A stretch of 39,990 bases of DNA from Nymphaea colorata (Eukaryota; Streptophyta; Magnoliopsida; Nymphaeales; Nymphaeaceae), in the NCBI RefSeq assembly GCF_008831285.2, contig NW_022204705.1:1-39990 (forward strand), written 5' to 3'. A program made the position numbers and the translations under genes. Position 1 is the stretch's first letter. Every line of letters starts with the position of its first letter. The notes beneath the pieces are model-generated. The model saw only the letters and a program-made list of their open reading frames with translations, had not been told where the DNA came from and made no database searches. Positions 22,834 through 33,418 of the stretch are shown in pieces.

Positions 22834-23574
22834 ATGGACACATTCACTGGAATTGATGAGCAGGTTGAAGATATTGACCTCTTTGATTCGCTTGTTGGCA
22901 GGCAGGAAGACTTATATACCAAGTTATTTCACAATGGGAATGAGTCTTATGAAGAAAAATAAGAATTTTTGGGAAATTTGGAAGGAAAAACTTGTGATGC
23001 ATCCAAGTATTATCCTCAACAACAATAAGAGGAAAATTGCTTGATGGAGGACTATCAAGACTTTGAAACCAACTCACAGGAGGAAAGATCATCAGAGCAT
23101 TCGTCATCAAGCGGGAGGATGTGCGATTATGGAGATTAGGAAGATATCACATAAAATTGCGACTATTTAGACCAGCAAACAACATAATAAGCAGCGAATT
23201 CATACCTCTTTCAAGGTGATTGGAACTAGGACTACTAAAAATGCTTTCAAAGCTAGCCGATCACAAATTTCAGAACAAATGAGACAGAAATAAGCAACAA
23301 AAATGAAGTCATTGTGGAAGACGAAGATGTTTATACCAAATTTCAAGGCTTGGATTAATTAAGTTAATTTGGATAAATCATGCAGGTATCTTTGTAACAA
23401 ACCAAATGCCATCAAGAAGAGAATCTACAAGCTGTTTATACGCCTTTTCGCCCGTAAGTACACGTACAAAAGCCATAGATAAAAGATAGGAGAAAAGCTA
23501 AGAATCCAAACATTTTTACACAAAACAACTCAACTCCTTGGGGTTATAAACCTCACCAGGGATATCAAAATTGA
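22834..23574 (+). CDS. Acidic Gln/Asn/Glu-rich protein of unknown function
   Basis: An unbroken 246-residue frame from ATG to TGA, but I recognise no domain. It begins MDTFTGIDEQVEDIDLFDSL and is strongly acidic, with many TAA/TAG codons (Glu under the inferred code) and Ser/Asn/Gln-rich stretches, so probably disordered. Its end reads STPWGYKPHQGYQN. A second frame shifted by +1 is also open from about 23290 to beyond 23720 and codes for a basic, helical-looking sequence (NKPNAIKKRIYKLFIRLF). Because only TGA stops here, chance open frames are long, and I cannot exclude that the real protein switches into that frame. Confidence 0.5.
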
Positions 23575-23681
23575 TCATAAATTGCCTTTTATCAAAAGAT
23601 TTAATCGAAATCCTGAGAGCAAAGCAAAATAGATAATAATTAAGCATTTAAGCAACAATGATCAGAATGATTCAGTTGTAG

Positions 23682-26499
23682 ATCTTATTATCTTTTTTAA
23701 GTTGCTACACTGCTTTTTATACTTATCTGTAAAAAGAATAATCTAAGTTTTCTTTGGTGACTGGATACTTAAAAGGAAAAAGATTTCCATATGTTCTGTA
23801 ATCGAGAAATCTTCGAATTCGATATTAGCAAAAGGATCCTCTTCCTCCTCTTTTCTTTAAGTTTGCTAACCTGTGGTTGATACATTTTCATAACCTTGTG
23901 AAATTGATGTTGCTTGTTTTATTTGTTTTCTATTTTGGTCCATCTCCTGGCGTTGTAGTTGTTGTTTTTGCTCTTAAAGTTTTCTCTTTTTCTCTTTTAG
24001 AGCTGATCGGCTATCGATAAGGGCTTGGTATTGAGTTTCATCTTATGAGTGTTTGTATGTTCCGCTTTTGCTGTATTATTCATCATCTTCACGTATCTTT
24101 TGTTAAGCGTAATCAAGATCTTCGTTGAGTTTTTTCAAGATTTGGTTGATTTCTTTGTACTCTTTATCTCGAGCTTGCTGTCAGTATATTTATTTCGGTA
24201 TTTTTATATTATTTCTCTTTATGTTTTATCATCATTATCTTCGTTATATTTTTAGAGGTTTTCAGGATCACAGCTTCCTCAATGCTATACTCAATCCAAT
24301 ATTCATTATTATTGATGATTTTTCCCATGATTTGGGTATCATCTTCAATTTTTGAATAAATATCCAAGGAAACTCTTTCTACTTCTTATGCGGAAGTGTA
24401 TTAAAGGTTGCATTATTTGTATCTGCATCTGAAAAAATTGGCCTTTTCCACTCTTGATTGATAGAGATATCACTGAAATCGCAAATGGCTGTTTATAGGG
24501 AATGGTTGCAGCTTCTGAACTTGACAGGATAGCGAATCAACGTGCCTTCATAGTTTCTCCAGTAAAATTTTATTGATTTTCTTTCTTACTTTATCAAGTA
24601 TTAATTTTTGATATCGTTGTAATATTTGATCGATAAAATGCTGGCGTTTTTGTTCATGTATTCATCTTTTTCTTGTGCTGCCCACCGAAGTTCGTTATTA
24701 TTTGCACTAAGCATGGACTATAGCTCTTCATTGTATTCCAGATAATCCGACCTAACGAGAAGATTGCATTCTGGCAATAGGTTTCTTCTTTAAGTTTATC
24801 ATTTTCGTTGATGTATATAAAATGTTTATTGTAGTCTTCTGCTTTTACCCTTTAGGCGCATCTTCGATCGATAAAAGGAACGTATTTTATATTTTTTGAT
24901 AATTTTATATCAATTTCACTCTTCCGAATGAAGCCTTTTTTGGCTTTTTTTTATTGTTTCAATTTATCTCTCAATGTCCTTCCAGTAAAGAAGTTTAATT
25001 TATGAAAGAAGCTCCTCAATTTGATATCATAATATATCTCTTTGTTATGCCCTTAGAGGAAGATAAACTCTAAGAGCTGAAGGTCAAGATAAAAGGTTTA
25101 GAAGAATAGGTTACTTTTCTTCTTTGATGCTTGACCGCAAACAGGGCACACCTTATCAGAGTTGCTCATGAATAGATAAGCCACCCTATAGGCGTCCATT
25201 GAGTTTAGATTCTTGCAATTGATGCACCTGACGGGGCAAAGATTGGATTCCCTACATCGACGACGATGATTCTTTCATTTTTTTCTAATTGGAAAAATTT
25301 GATAGCAGGATCGAATGATATCTTTTCCTCTAGACATCTTGCTATCTCTTTGTAGATTTTTCTCTTTGTGGTTAGACTGACAGTGATGAGAAGCTCTTGC
25401 ACATAGGTTCTTATTTCATTCATATACCTTTTGACCAAGGTCCTATTTTTTTCGTTTCGAAGTAACATGTTTTCCGCATAATTAAAATGCCAATTTTTTT
25501 GATACATTCCTGAGAAGTATTCCCCGTATACGCATTCCTTGTATTCCTCATAGATCATCTTGTGGATTTGCCGACAACGATTGCCACGTCTTTGAAGTTT
25601 TTGGCATCGAAGACGTTTTGGCAATATGGATGGAATATGCATTTAACCGTTCTTTTCTTCTTGTAGACTATACTGTATACCTGTTCATAACTATACAAGA
25701 CGAGTCTATTCTTGTGGTCACTGGGCTTGCAATGCCTATGTATGAGCGGATTTCTTATCCTGACTGACGATTTGAAGCAGACCAAATTGATCAAGAAATG
25801 GCCTGTAGAGTTAGCCAATTATCTATCTTCAAAGATCTTTGATCTTTCCCCTGTGGATAATTCATCAATTTCTTCAGCTATCTTTTAGGTGTTGATATCT
25901 TTGATTCTTTCATCTTTGTTATCGATCTGGAGGACTTTCAACTGCACGACGAAATAGGTTCCATTTGATTCCTTGGAGCAATCATTGTTTTTTCTTGGGA
26001 TTATGAGCATTATTTTTCTATTTCATTCACCATCAAAGAACCATAGGCCTATCGCTTGAAGATCAAAGTGATCCTTAGTAATTTTTTATCTTTTAGAAGT
26101 AACTTGCAACGAATGCGTTCAAGACTATGTCTGAGGTTGATTGGCAGGGAATTTTGCACTCCAGGCATTGGAATTCTCCATGTTTTGAGATTTATTCTGC
26201 GATAAACCTGATGTGGAATTCGTGATAGTTTTTGCATGATTCGAGGATGACAGCCGAGAGCTAATCTTCATAGATGTAGGGAATATGGTTAGGGTGACTT
26301 TAAGATCTCCAGTTACGGAAAGAGTGTTGCTCAGTCTATTCGAGCTTAATATTTTTTGTCGAATTTCATGTTTCCTCCTGCTGTCCATCTTCCCGGCATC
26401 TTCTTTAAATTTTGCGACGATCTTGCTGGGCTCTTTTCCCTTGAGGTAGGAGAGTATACCGATTTCTGAGAATCTCTTGTTTTAGAATTATTCCTCCAT
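23682..26499 (-). CDS. Large protein with possible SP-RING (PIAS/Siz-like) zinc finger
   Basis: Starts MEEEFENKRFSEIGILSYL at 26499 and, across several single-base breaks, stays protein-like to a TGA at 23682. An N-terminal zinc-like pair (FQCLECKIPC) is followed by a long helical region. Near 25.2 kb is LCPVRCINCKNLNSMDAY, followed some 13 residues later by KVCPVCGQ, which resembles the SP-RING/MIZ finger of SUMO ligases (P-R, C-x-C, about 20 residues, W/V-CPVC). The C-terminal 400 residues end in a Lys/Gln-rich coiled coil (KEKKRKLEEQKQQLQRQEMD) and EEEDPFANIEFEDFSI. If correct it would be a nuclear SUMO E3. The finger lacks the usual CxH spacing, so I hold this loosely. It could be two genes. 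Confidence 0.42.
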
Positions 26500-26632
26500 G
26501 GGTGTTATCAAATAAGTATAAGTATCAAAGATAGATTAATAAAATCACATGAATCAATGAAGTTGGGTGGAATGAATAATAAAACGTAGGTAATGGAGTG
26601 GGGAAATTGATGTGTAAAACCTTTATGAATCT

Positions 26633-28198
26633 TCATGCTTAAAGTTAAAATTAAATAGAATTGATTGTTTCATCATTCTTGAACAACTTTTTCCATATCC
26701 TTTTTCCAACTTCTCTCAGCTAGTGATCAGTCTTCTTCGTCTTGACAATAGTAAACTCATCAGCAATCCTTCCAGCGGGGATGGAGATAAATTGATACTT
26801 CAACTGGTTTCCTTTGATGATCATCCGTCCATATCCTACTTGTCTTGCCTTGATACCGACCACTAAGGAGCTGGTTTTACATATTTTTCTTTAATTATGC
26901 TCCTGCCGTTCCTTGAGTCATGTATACAGGTCCTTCAGGATCGACGTAATGAGTACGATTGATTCCCTTCATGATTGCTTTTCCCTTATAGATGGGGTAA
27001 GTCCTTTCGTAGTTGTGGAGATGGCCATTTTGGACAATATCCACCTTGTATTTATACATCAAGTCTCAGATGAGCAGTCAATGAGCTTGTCCCCGAACCT
27101 TACTTGTTCGATGAGTAAAAAGTACGATGAGCGCCCACCACTATCCATTGAATATTGGGATTGTTCCTTGCTGCTTGAAGATCATTCTCAAGGAAATCAT
27201 ACTGTTCTGATCCTAAGCCATAGGGATGTATGAGGAGAAGTGAACGAAGTGGACCTGACCGTAATCAAAGGAGAAGTAAAAATTGGTCTGTTCTGGGAAG
27301 GATCGAGGCAGTATGTACCTATTAAAGTAAGCTGTGAAGTTATATAGGATTCATGGTTGCCCACACCAGGCATAAAGGCAGAATATGCTGCAAATTTTTA
27401 TGTTAATTCTCCAAAAAGATCCCAGATGGGTTCGCTTTCTCCTCTTTCCTGGCTATTGACTCCAGCATAAGCTATATCCCCGGTCAGGAAGACAAATTGA
27501 AAGGGGTGATGAGGTTGTCTTTGGCTATTTTGTCGATGATGAAGTTTCCAAAGGGGGCAAAGGTGCCCATATCTCCAAAGACTGCGATATTCATCTCGTC
27601 TAGTTGTTGCGTCCTTAGGGGAGGAGATGTAAAATATTTTATCTTTGAGAATGTTCTTGTTTGGCGGTCTCCAACTCGGTAGAAATACCGTTTGTTTGGC
27701 TACAGATCCTTCATGACTGCTACGTAGATCCTTCCGTGGAATCCTCCAACTTTCCCCACATCATATGTATGATAGTTGCATTGGCTGTCATCTTTAGCAT
27801 GCCTGGCATTCTGCCGAATTCCACAAAAGGTTCATTATAATGTTCGGGATTCGATACCCAAATGACCTGCATTTCTCCTTCCTTGGCGGTTAGTCCGAGA
27901 TGGATTTGTTGTGGCCTGGGTTGTAGGTGATTTTGATGCGTGCGATCCTGATGAGCTCGTCGATGGTGACTTCTTCGTTGAGGTCGGCATCGAAAAAGGC
28001 CAAAATCTACTTGCATTATTCCCTTGTTATGTTGTGTTCGGGTTACATGAACTAAAAGTAGCGCATGAAGTCGTCGACGGTGGCCTTGCCGTCTCGATCG
28101 GTATCGTAGGTGGCCTACCAGAAGCCCTTTAGGCTGGAGTAGCTTACCTCCGAATGGGAGAGGAGGCAGAGGGCCAGAAGAATAAGTAATACGTTCAT
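26633..28198 (-). CDS. EF-hand/purple acid phosphatase fusion, frame broken
   Basis: Signal peptide MNVLLILLALCLLS, then EF-hand-like segments (YDTDRDGKATVDDF, FFDADLNEEVTIDELI), then a fibronectin-like entry PQQIHLGLTAKEGEMQVIWV, DLEPNKRYFYRVGD, and the metallophosphatase motifs GDMGT, FLTGDIAYAG, GVGNHESY, IVVGAHRTFYSS and NGHLHNYERTYP, ending with the C-terminal YGRM...DEFTIVK block. Purple acid phosphatases hydrolyse phosphate esters with an Fe-metal pair, usually in the secretory path or lysosome. About eight frame breaks occur (near 27915, 27503, 27344, 27213, 27092, 27067, 26895, 26866), all repaired by one base in a short run. All metal-ligand motifs survive, which argues against a pseudogene. 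TAG in L-E-P and TAA before KFAAY align with Glu. Confidence 0.82.
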
Positions 28199-28655
28199 CG
28201 GGGATATTAATTGAAATGCAATTAATGGTAAAAGGGACATTTTCGGGGGAATTTTTCAGAATTTATTTTTGGGGTTCTAGAAGGATTGGTTTGAATGATG
28301 ATGTCATAACTTTCAGCTTTTATGTGATTTTTTAGGAAAAGTTGTATGTTTCTTTGGAAAATTATCATATAAGATCTATTAACAAGTAAATAGATAATAA
28401 ATATAAAACTATTTGCAACGTATGGAATTAAAGCTCTCAATGAAGTTGATCATTTGGAGTCATTTGCATGAATAAAATATTATTTTTTCTATTGATTAAT
28501 GCCATTTAATCAGCAAACAATAATCGTTTTAAACCCCGATGATTATCCTTCTTTCCATGTCAATCCGCCATACCTAACTTATCCATTCCTATTTTTTCTC
28601 TGCTCAATTTAACCATATAATTTCTTTTTTTCTAATATTCTATTCCCTACCAATC
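28199..28655. other. Intergenic, divergent promoter region
   Basis: AT-rich spacer between divergent starts at 28198 and 28656. A short minus-strand open stretch has no supported ATG. Nothing else recognised. Confidence 0.45.
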
Positions 28656-29368
28656 ATGTCAAATATGATCACTTAGCCGACGTAGCTGGACAACTAGCCG
28701 ACCGTAAAGAACAAGCTCCGGAAGATAACCTTCCACCCTTCCCAGTTCAGCTGTTCCAGGCTCAAGAAGTGGGACCACGAGAACCAAATTAGGCAAAATT
28801 TATTTTTGAAGAATATTTGCAAAAAATTTGCCATTCATTAACAAGAAATCATACGATAGAAATCCTCATAGGAAATCACCAACCAGCTCAAGGACCTAAA
28901 GCATAAATTGAGACACACGCTTGATAAAGAGTAACGATGATGATACTTAGGAACATCGAAAAAATAATGAGTGAAAAATAACCGAAGATTTAACACTATT
29001 TGGATAAGGTATTGAGGGAGCGGACGGAGATGGTGGACATAGGTAAAAAATATAACAAAAAAATCAACTTGAAGCTGACCCTATTTAACGAGGCTGACTA
29101 GATTGGAAACCAGAAGGGGGGATATAAGTAATGGTATGATAACAATCGAAATAGCATCGTCAATAGTCCCATCTACCATAAGGTATTCTCTCTTTATATC
29201 AAGATGGTTCACATGATGGACAAACCATCAAAAACGTAATCCATTCCATCGTCCCACCTTCGAAACTCAATGGATGATCACATCCTCACATACCACCATT
29301 CCTCATACGTCAAGAAGAAGCGAACATACAACAGGGCGGACTCGAATAGGCAAAAATGCAAACGATGA
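28656..29368 (+). CDS. Unidentified basic helical protein
   Basis: From ATG 28656 (MSNMITEPTELDNEPTVKNK) the frame runs through a basic helical region (LKDLKHKLRHTLDKEER). After one single-base break near 28937 it continues with KIEHYLDKVLRERTEMVDIG, LFNEADEIGNQKGGYKEWY and SPIYHKVFSLYIKMVHM to a TGA at 29366. About 237 residues. I recognise no family. The stop lies 19 bp from the stop of the convergent TBC gene. The charge pattern suggests a coiled-coil or RNA/cytoskeleton-binding protein, but nothing decides it. Confidence 0.55.
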
Positions 29369-29387
29369 TACGATCATTAGCGCAATT

Positions 29388-30454
29388 TCACTCATCAAGC
29401 ATACTGAATATTTAGAATGTTATCTCCTATGATTTAGACTGGATGTGCAATTATTCCCCCTGCTCGTCTTGAGGGACCGGAAGGATAGGGTTTTTGTTTT
29501 GGACTTATCTTTGCTGATCATGCTATTGCTTCTGTTCGTGTCGGCTTAGAGTTTGTGTGATTTTTAGGATTGCTGCTTTCGGTATTGGGTGAGATGGAGA
29601 TTGATCAATTCTTTTGAGATTTCGTATCGGAATACTTTTCCATGAATTAATCACGTTGTCGATTTGGTAAAGCTAGGAATTGATTATCAATAAATTTCCT
29701 TAGAAACTGTTACCCAAAATCTTTTCCTCATGTGTCTTCAGCAAAGCGATGCCGACCGAATAAAGTACGGTCCATCCTTCATTCAAGTATGTTTAGAAGA
29801 TTCTATAGAAGAGTTCTTGGCTGAGGACTGAGCTAAAAATGGTCATATACCATTTGACAGTGAATATCTGGACGATGATGCCTTGGCTTTCAAATTTGCT
29901 TTATATTTTAGGGGCGTAGGCTTTCATCAGTTGGTGGAAAATGTAACTTTCCTCTTCTATTTTTTTGGGATCGATGAAATTTTTCACTAAAACAATCCAT
30001 TCTTACTTAGGTTTTAGTCCTTCTCGAAAAGGTAATTCAAAATCCAAAAAGCCTCCTCGTCTTATATGATCTGCAGAAGTCTCAAGGCAAGGAAATTCAT
30101 GCCCTGACAGTATCCCACCTTCGGATAGACTATGGAAATGGCTTTGAGAACGTTGTTGAGGGATTTTCTCAAAACTTTTGTATCTTCCTCTTCGGGAAAA
30201 GTCCTCGGGATATCCAGACCGATCTCATAAATGCAAGTGGATGGTGAGTTGACCAGTTTCGCATACGTATATTCGTTTTTGTGCTTTTGGATGAAGGCGC
30301 CAAGTTTGATGATCTCAGGCCATGCGATGGACCTCATGGCGGTTGGTATTCCCTTTCTAATGCGTGAGCGTAGAAGAAGCGGATCCTCGAAGACGCCTTA
30401 GCTGATCATCAGTCTCCATTTCTCTATCCGTGCGTTGATCTTTTTGCTGCTCAT
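29388..30454 (-). CDS. TBC-domain Rab GTPase-activating protein
   Basis: After removing a 20-nt intron (29987-30006) the frame is unbroken for 348 residues. The TBC core is clear: RSRIRKGIPTAMRSIAWPEI, the Arg finger block GLDIPRTFPEEED (IxxDxxRT type), the Gln finger block VGYCQGMNFLALRLL, EEAFWILNYLFEKD, then FTVKWYMTIFSSVLSQELFY and RIFETYLNEGWTVLYSVGIA. Both catalytic fingers are present, so it should stimulate GTP hydrolysis on a Rab in membrane traffic. The C-terminal 90 residues are a charged Gln/Glu-rich tail. The TAA in RIFETY sits where the family has an acidic residue (RIWD), good evidence for Glu. Confidence 0.92.
29987..30006 (-). other. 20-nt intron in the TBC gene
   Basis: GTAAGA...GTTTTAG on the minus strand. 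Unspliced, the frame meets TGA immediately; spliced, it reads DENLMKNFIDPKKI and completes the TBC domain. Confidence 0.88.
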
Positions 30455-30511
30455 AATATTTAATTATAGTTTGTGCAAACACGAAAATATGCTATAAATA
30501 TCATATCTTTT

Positions 30512-31523
30512 TCAGGGGCATTTGTATCCGATTCCCGTGATGCTCAGGATTCCATTTTCGTGTTTTACTTGCAGGTCTGGGATGAATTTTTGGAGAATGT
30601 AGATTAAGCTTTGAGTATGAAGGGAAAGTTATTCTCCGACGAGTAACTATGAAGTCCCGTGGGCCAATGCCATATACAAGAGCAATTGATCTTGGTGATG
30701 CTCATCGAGACAGACTTTCTTTTATGCGTAATGTTCCAGTCTACTGATGATGTCAGCTTCTTTTACCTTCTATCCCACTGTGCCGACATCCCAGAGCAAG
30801 TTCTAACCGATGATCATGCATCCAATCCCGTATTCATCTTTCGTGTTGAATACTTTTTGATGCTTTACTTAGAAATCTATCTTGCAATCCTCTCCAAAGC
30901 ATTGCTGAGAATCTTCTTCACGTCTTTTCTGAAATCCTTGCTGGAGCCTGGCACTTTAGTATCCTTGACGTAGTAGGTGATGACACTTTTTAGGGCTTGC
31001 CGAGTTCGGTGATCTTGATCGGTTGTATGGCTTAGCACTTGTGGGCTTTGATGATGACGTAGCCCTTGCCAACTGGGAAATATCCAGGCTTAACATCTAG
31101 AATTTCTAAATGGATTCCCATCTTATTGAGGAGAGGGATGAGGCCGAGCCTGATGCTTTCAAGTGGTGGTGACCTGCTTACATCTGTCCCTCCGTTGATC
31201 TTTATCTCTTGCGTATAGTTCAAGCCATTAATGACAGGGACCAGGCATTGCATCATGAGGGTGCAACTGGCGGCAGTGGCAGCTAATATTTCTTTTGGCT
31301 GGAGGAACTTGGGATAGAAATAGATCTAACTATCGCCAACCTTTGGTACTTTTTCAACAAAGGCACTGAAGATCGATCGCAGTTGGTTGTTGATGCCGGG
31401 ATTTGGTCTGTTCTTTCTTATACCCACCATCCTGAACTCTTTATTGAGGAGCAAACTCAAGGCAAGAGAGCTTCTTATCATTTGACCTCCGCCCTCGTAG
31501 AGACTACCGTCTATCTCAACCAT
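30512..31523 (-). CDS. RTCA: RNA 3'-terminal phosphate cyclase
   Basis: Starts MVEIDGSLYEGGGQMIRSSL, the conserved N terminus of RtcA, then IRKNRPNPGINNQ, the central KINGGTDVSRSPPLESI and GYFPVGKGYV blocks, and the C-terminal HHQDQLLLYMALAHGTS with SLHTQSLIYIL. The His in LHTQ corresponds to the nucleotidylated histidine of active cyclases, and the DQL...MALA pattern fits RTCA rather than the inactive Rcl1 branch. It converts RNA 3'-phosphates to 2',3'-cyclic phosphates using ATP. Two single-base breaks (near 30975 and 30790) interrupt the frame. The gene is complete, about 337 residues, and its start follows closely on the next gene. Confidence 0.9.
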
Positions 31524-31761
31524 CTAATCCATTCTTTGTTTATATTAATAAAAGAATAAAATTATATCTGTTCTCTCTTTCTATTTAATTCTGTCAAAGA
31601 CCACAGCGGCCCTATCCTTTCGCAAGGTCCTTCCTTCCTCTGTGTTAGATATGACAGTGGATATAAATCATTGAAAGTTGGCAGTAGATATTTTTGCCAA
31701 TTTTCGAAATTCGTTTCATTTTCTATGATGAACATCTCATCCTAATTGGTGTCTTCTTCGA

Positions 31762-32635
31762 TCAGGAGCTAGAATTATCGACCTATCCAACGGTTATCTC
31801 CTGGATGACTTTTCTGCTGTGGGAAAGAGAGTCACTGTCGCTGCTGATGATCGTAACGTCAAGTTCGGTATCGTATATCTCGAAGGCTGACTGTTGCTAG
31901 TCTATTGATCGGTATTTTCTCACGTTTGCATCCTTGAGGCTTCCGATGGAGCACGAGTCTACTCTTGTTTATTCCGAGATCTTCCGATTCTTGTTTTGGT
32001 GCATGGCGGCATACGGTGACACATGAAGGTGTTTATTCTCGCGCCAATACCATCCGATTTCCACTTCAAATGTATGGTTTAATCTTCCTTTGCAATTTTT
32101 CATCTTGAATCTCTTTAGAATCCCTTCTCTTGGGTCTATTCCTTGCCTCCGATTGTGATCTTGAAGTCGATGACGTATTTTTTATTACTTTCTTTATTTT
32201 TGACGATCTCGCTGAAATTATATGAAGAGGTCAATTGAGTAGTTATTTCCCGGATCATATTGATAAGTTCTTTGATGCAGTCTGAGGAGGTGATGGCGGT
32301 AACTTATTTTCTTTTGAGTTAAATTTTCCAAAATTATGCAGTTTCTGTTACTGATGTTTCCTTATCGAAGATGGTGAAATGCAGTAGGAGGGTGATGTTT
32401 TCTTCTCTTTTCTTTCGTTGTTGCGTCATTATTTTATTCTTGATTTGTAGTGTTCCTTATCGATGAGGAAATATAGCACTTAATCTGATGGATTGAGATG
32501 GCTTCTCAAGACCTCGATTTCACTTCTAACGGTTTATATCCTTTGGAGTTGTTGGGGGCGTGGCGAGATCCTGCTCTGCAGGATCATTTCTGTGAGGTTG
32601 GCAACGATGGTGGCTGCTTCTTTATCGCTTTTCAT
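31762..32635 (-). CDS. Unidentified protein
   Basis: I do not recognise the family. It begins MKSDKEAATIVANLTEMILQ with a helical N terminus (RIETVRSEIEVLRSHLNPSD), then ENITLLLHFTIFDKETSV, IKELINMIREITTQLTSSYN, KKYVIDFKITIGG, NHTFEVEIGWYWRENKHLHV and a Ser/Asp-rich C terminus. Joining the first 69 residues to the rest needs one base at 32426-32429, where the TGA of the first frame overlaps the ATG of the second; a second break lies near 32135. The coding stretch may extend to about 31570 if one more base is missing near 31764. Alternating strand and helix patterns suggest a folded alpha/beta domain. Confidence 0.55.
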
Positions 32636-32702
32636 CAATTTAAATATATAGCTTATTCTTTGACACCTTGCATTTTAGACAGAAATTATCATATTTCATC
32701 AT

Positions 32703-33047
32703 TCACGTATTTTCGATCTTCGAAAAGTTGGGATTCAAAGCAAATGTACGGATGTTCTGGATTAGACCCTATGACTCTTAGATGCGGACTTGACCCAAGA
32801 TTTTCTTTAGGAGTTATGGCGTTTCATGCTGAAGCACTTCCTGGTTGAACTTTAGCAATTCCGGTTGCGAAAACTTCGGTAGGTTATGTATGGCCCATGT
32901 CCCAACGATGAGATCAAGCTACCTTACTCCTAGATTCTTGGCCCTGAAAAGCAGTTGGTTCCTCAGTGCGCCGACCTCCTGCTCGATTGGCGAGTAGTTG
33001 TTGAGGTTGACTGTGAAGAACCTGCAGGTTTTCGTGATGAGTTTCAT
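32703..33047 (-). CDS. SDHAF2: Succinate dehydrogenase assembly factor 2 (SDHAF2/Sdh5/SdhE family)
   Basis: 114-residue unbroken frame. It contains the family core LRNQLLFRAKNLGVRELDLI followed by VGTWAIHNL, where the E of RELDL is a TAG codon at a site that is nearly invariant Glu in SDHAF2/SdhE (RxxxRG-x-x-E-x-D), and then FSQPELLKFNQEVLQHETPE with TAA at an acidic site. SDHAF2 helps attach FAD to the SDHA flavoprotein in mitochondria. The N-terminal segment (MKLITKTCRFFTVNLNNY) is short and basic and could be a mitochondrial presequence. Short length and lack of breaks make this call firm. Confidence 0.88.
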
Positions 33048-33418
33048 AGCGTATAACAAAATATCAAAGGGAAATTCGGTTTATCATACAAAACTCAAAA
33101 AATAAAAAATGAAAAAAAATTGCCAATTTCATCTTTGGATGATTTTTTCGTGAGGAAAAATTAAAAGTGGCCATATGATGTTTGTTCTTATTTTTTTATT
33201 GAACATTTCAAAAAAAAACAATCGACGTTTTGATATATTTATACAAATTGACCCCCGTACCCGCTCCGTATCACCTTTGGCATAATTCCCTAGGGTTTAT
33301 ACTTGTTGACGCTTTATCAGAATTCACTTTTTTAGGAAAGAGATATTATGTTCCTTGGATAGTCCGAATATAAAAGCGGGAATTAATCTCAACTTTAATT
33401 AATCAACTTATATATTCA
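33048..33418. other. Intergenic, divergent promoter region
   Basis: AT-rich spacer between the divergent SDHAF2 and SPT16 starts, with A and T runs. No gene or known motif recognised. Confidence 0.5.

Noticed and set aside
26633-28198. Phosphatase as a pseudogene
   Set aside because: All breaks are one-base losses in homopolymers and every metal-ligand motif is intact; decay would give mixed indels and substitutions.
32498-32848. 116-codon plus-strand open frame
   Set aside because: Antisense to SDHAF2 and the gene beside it; no motif of its own.
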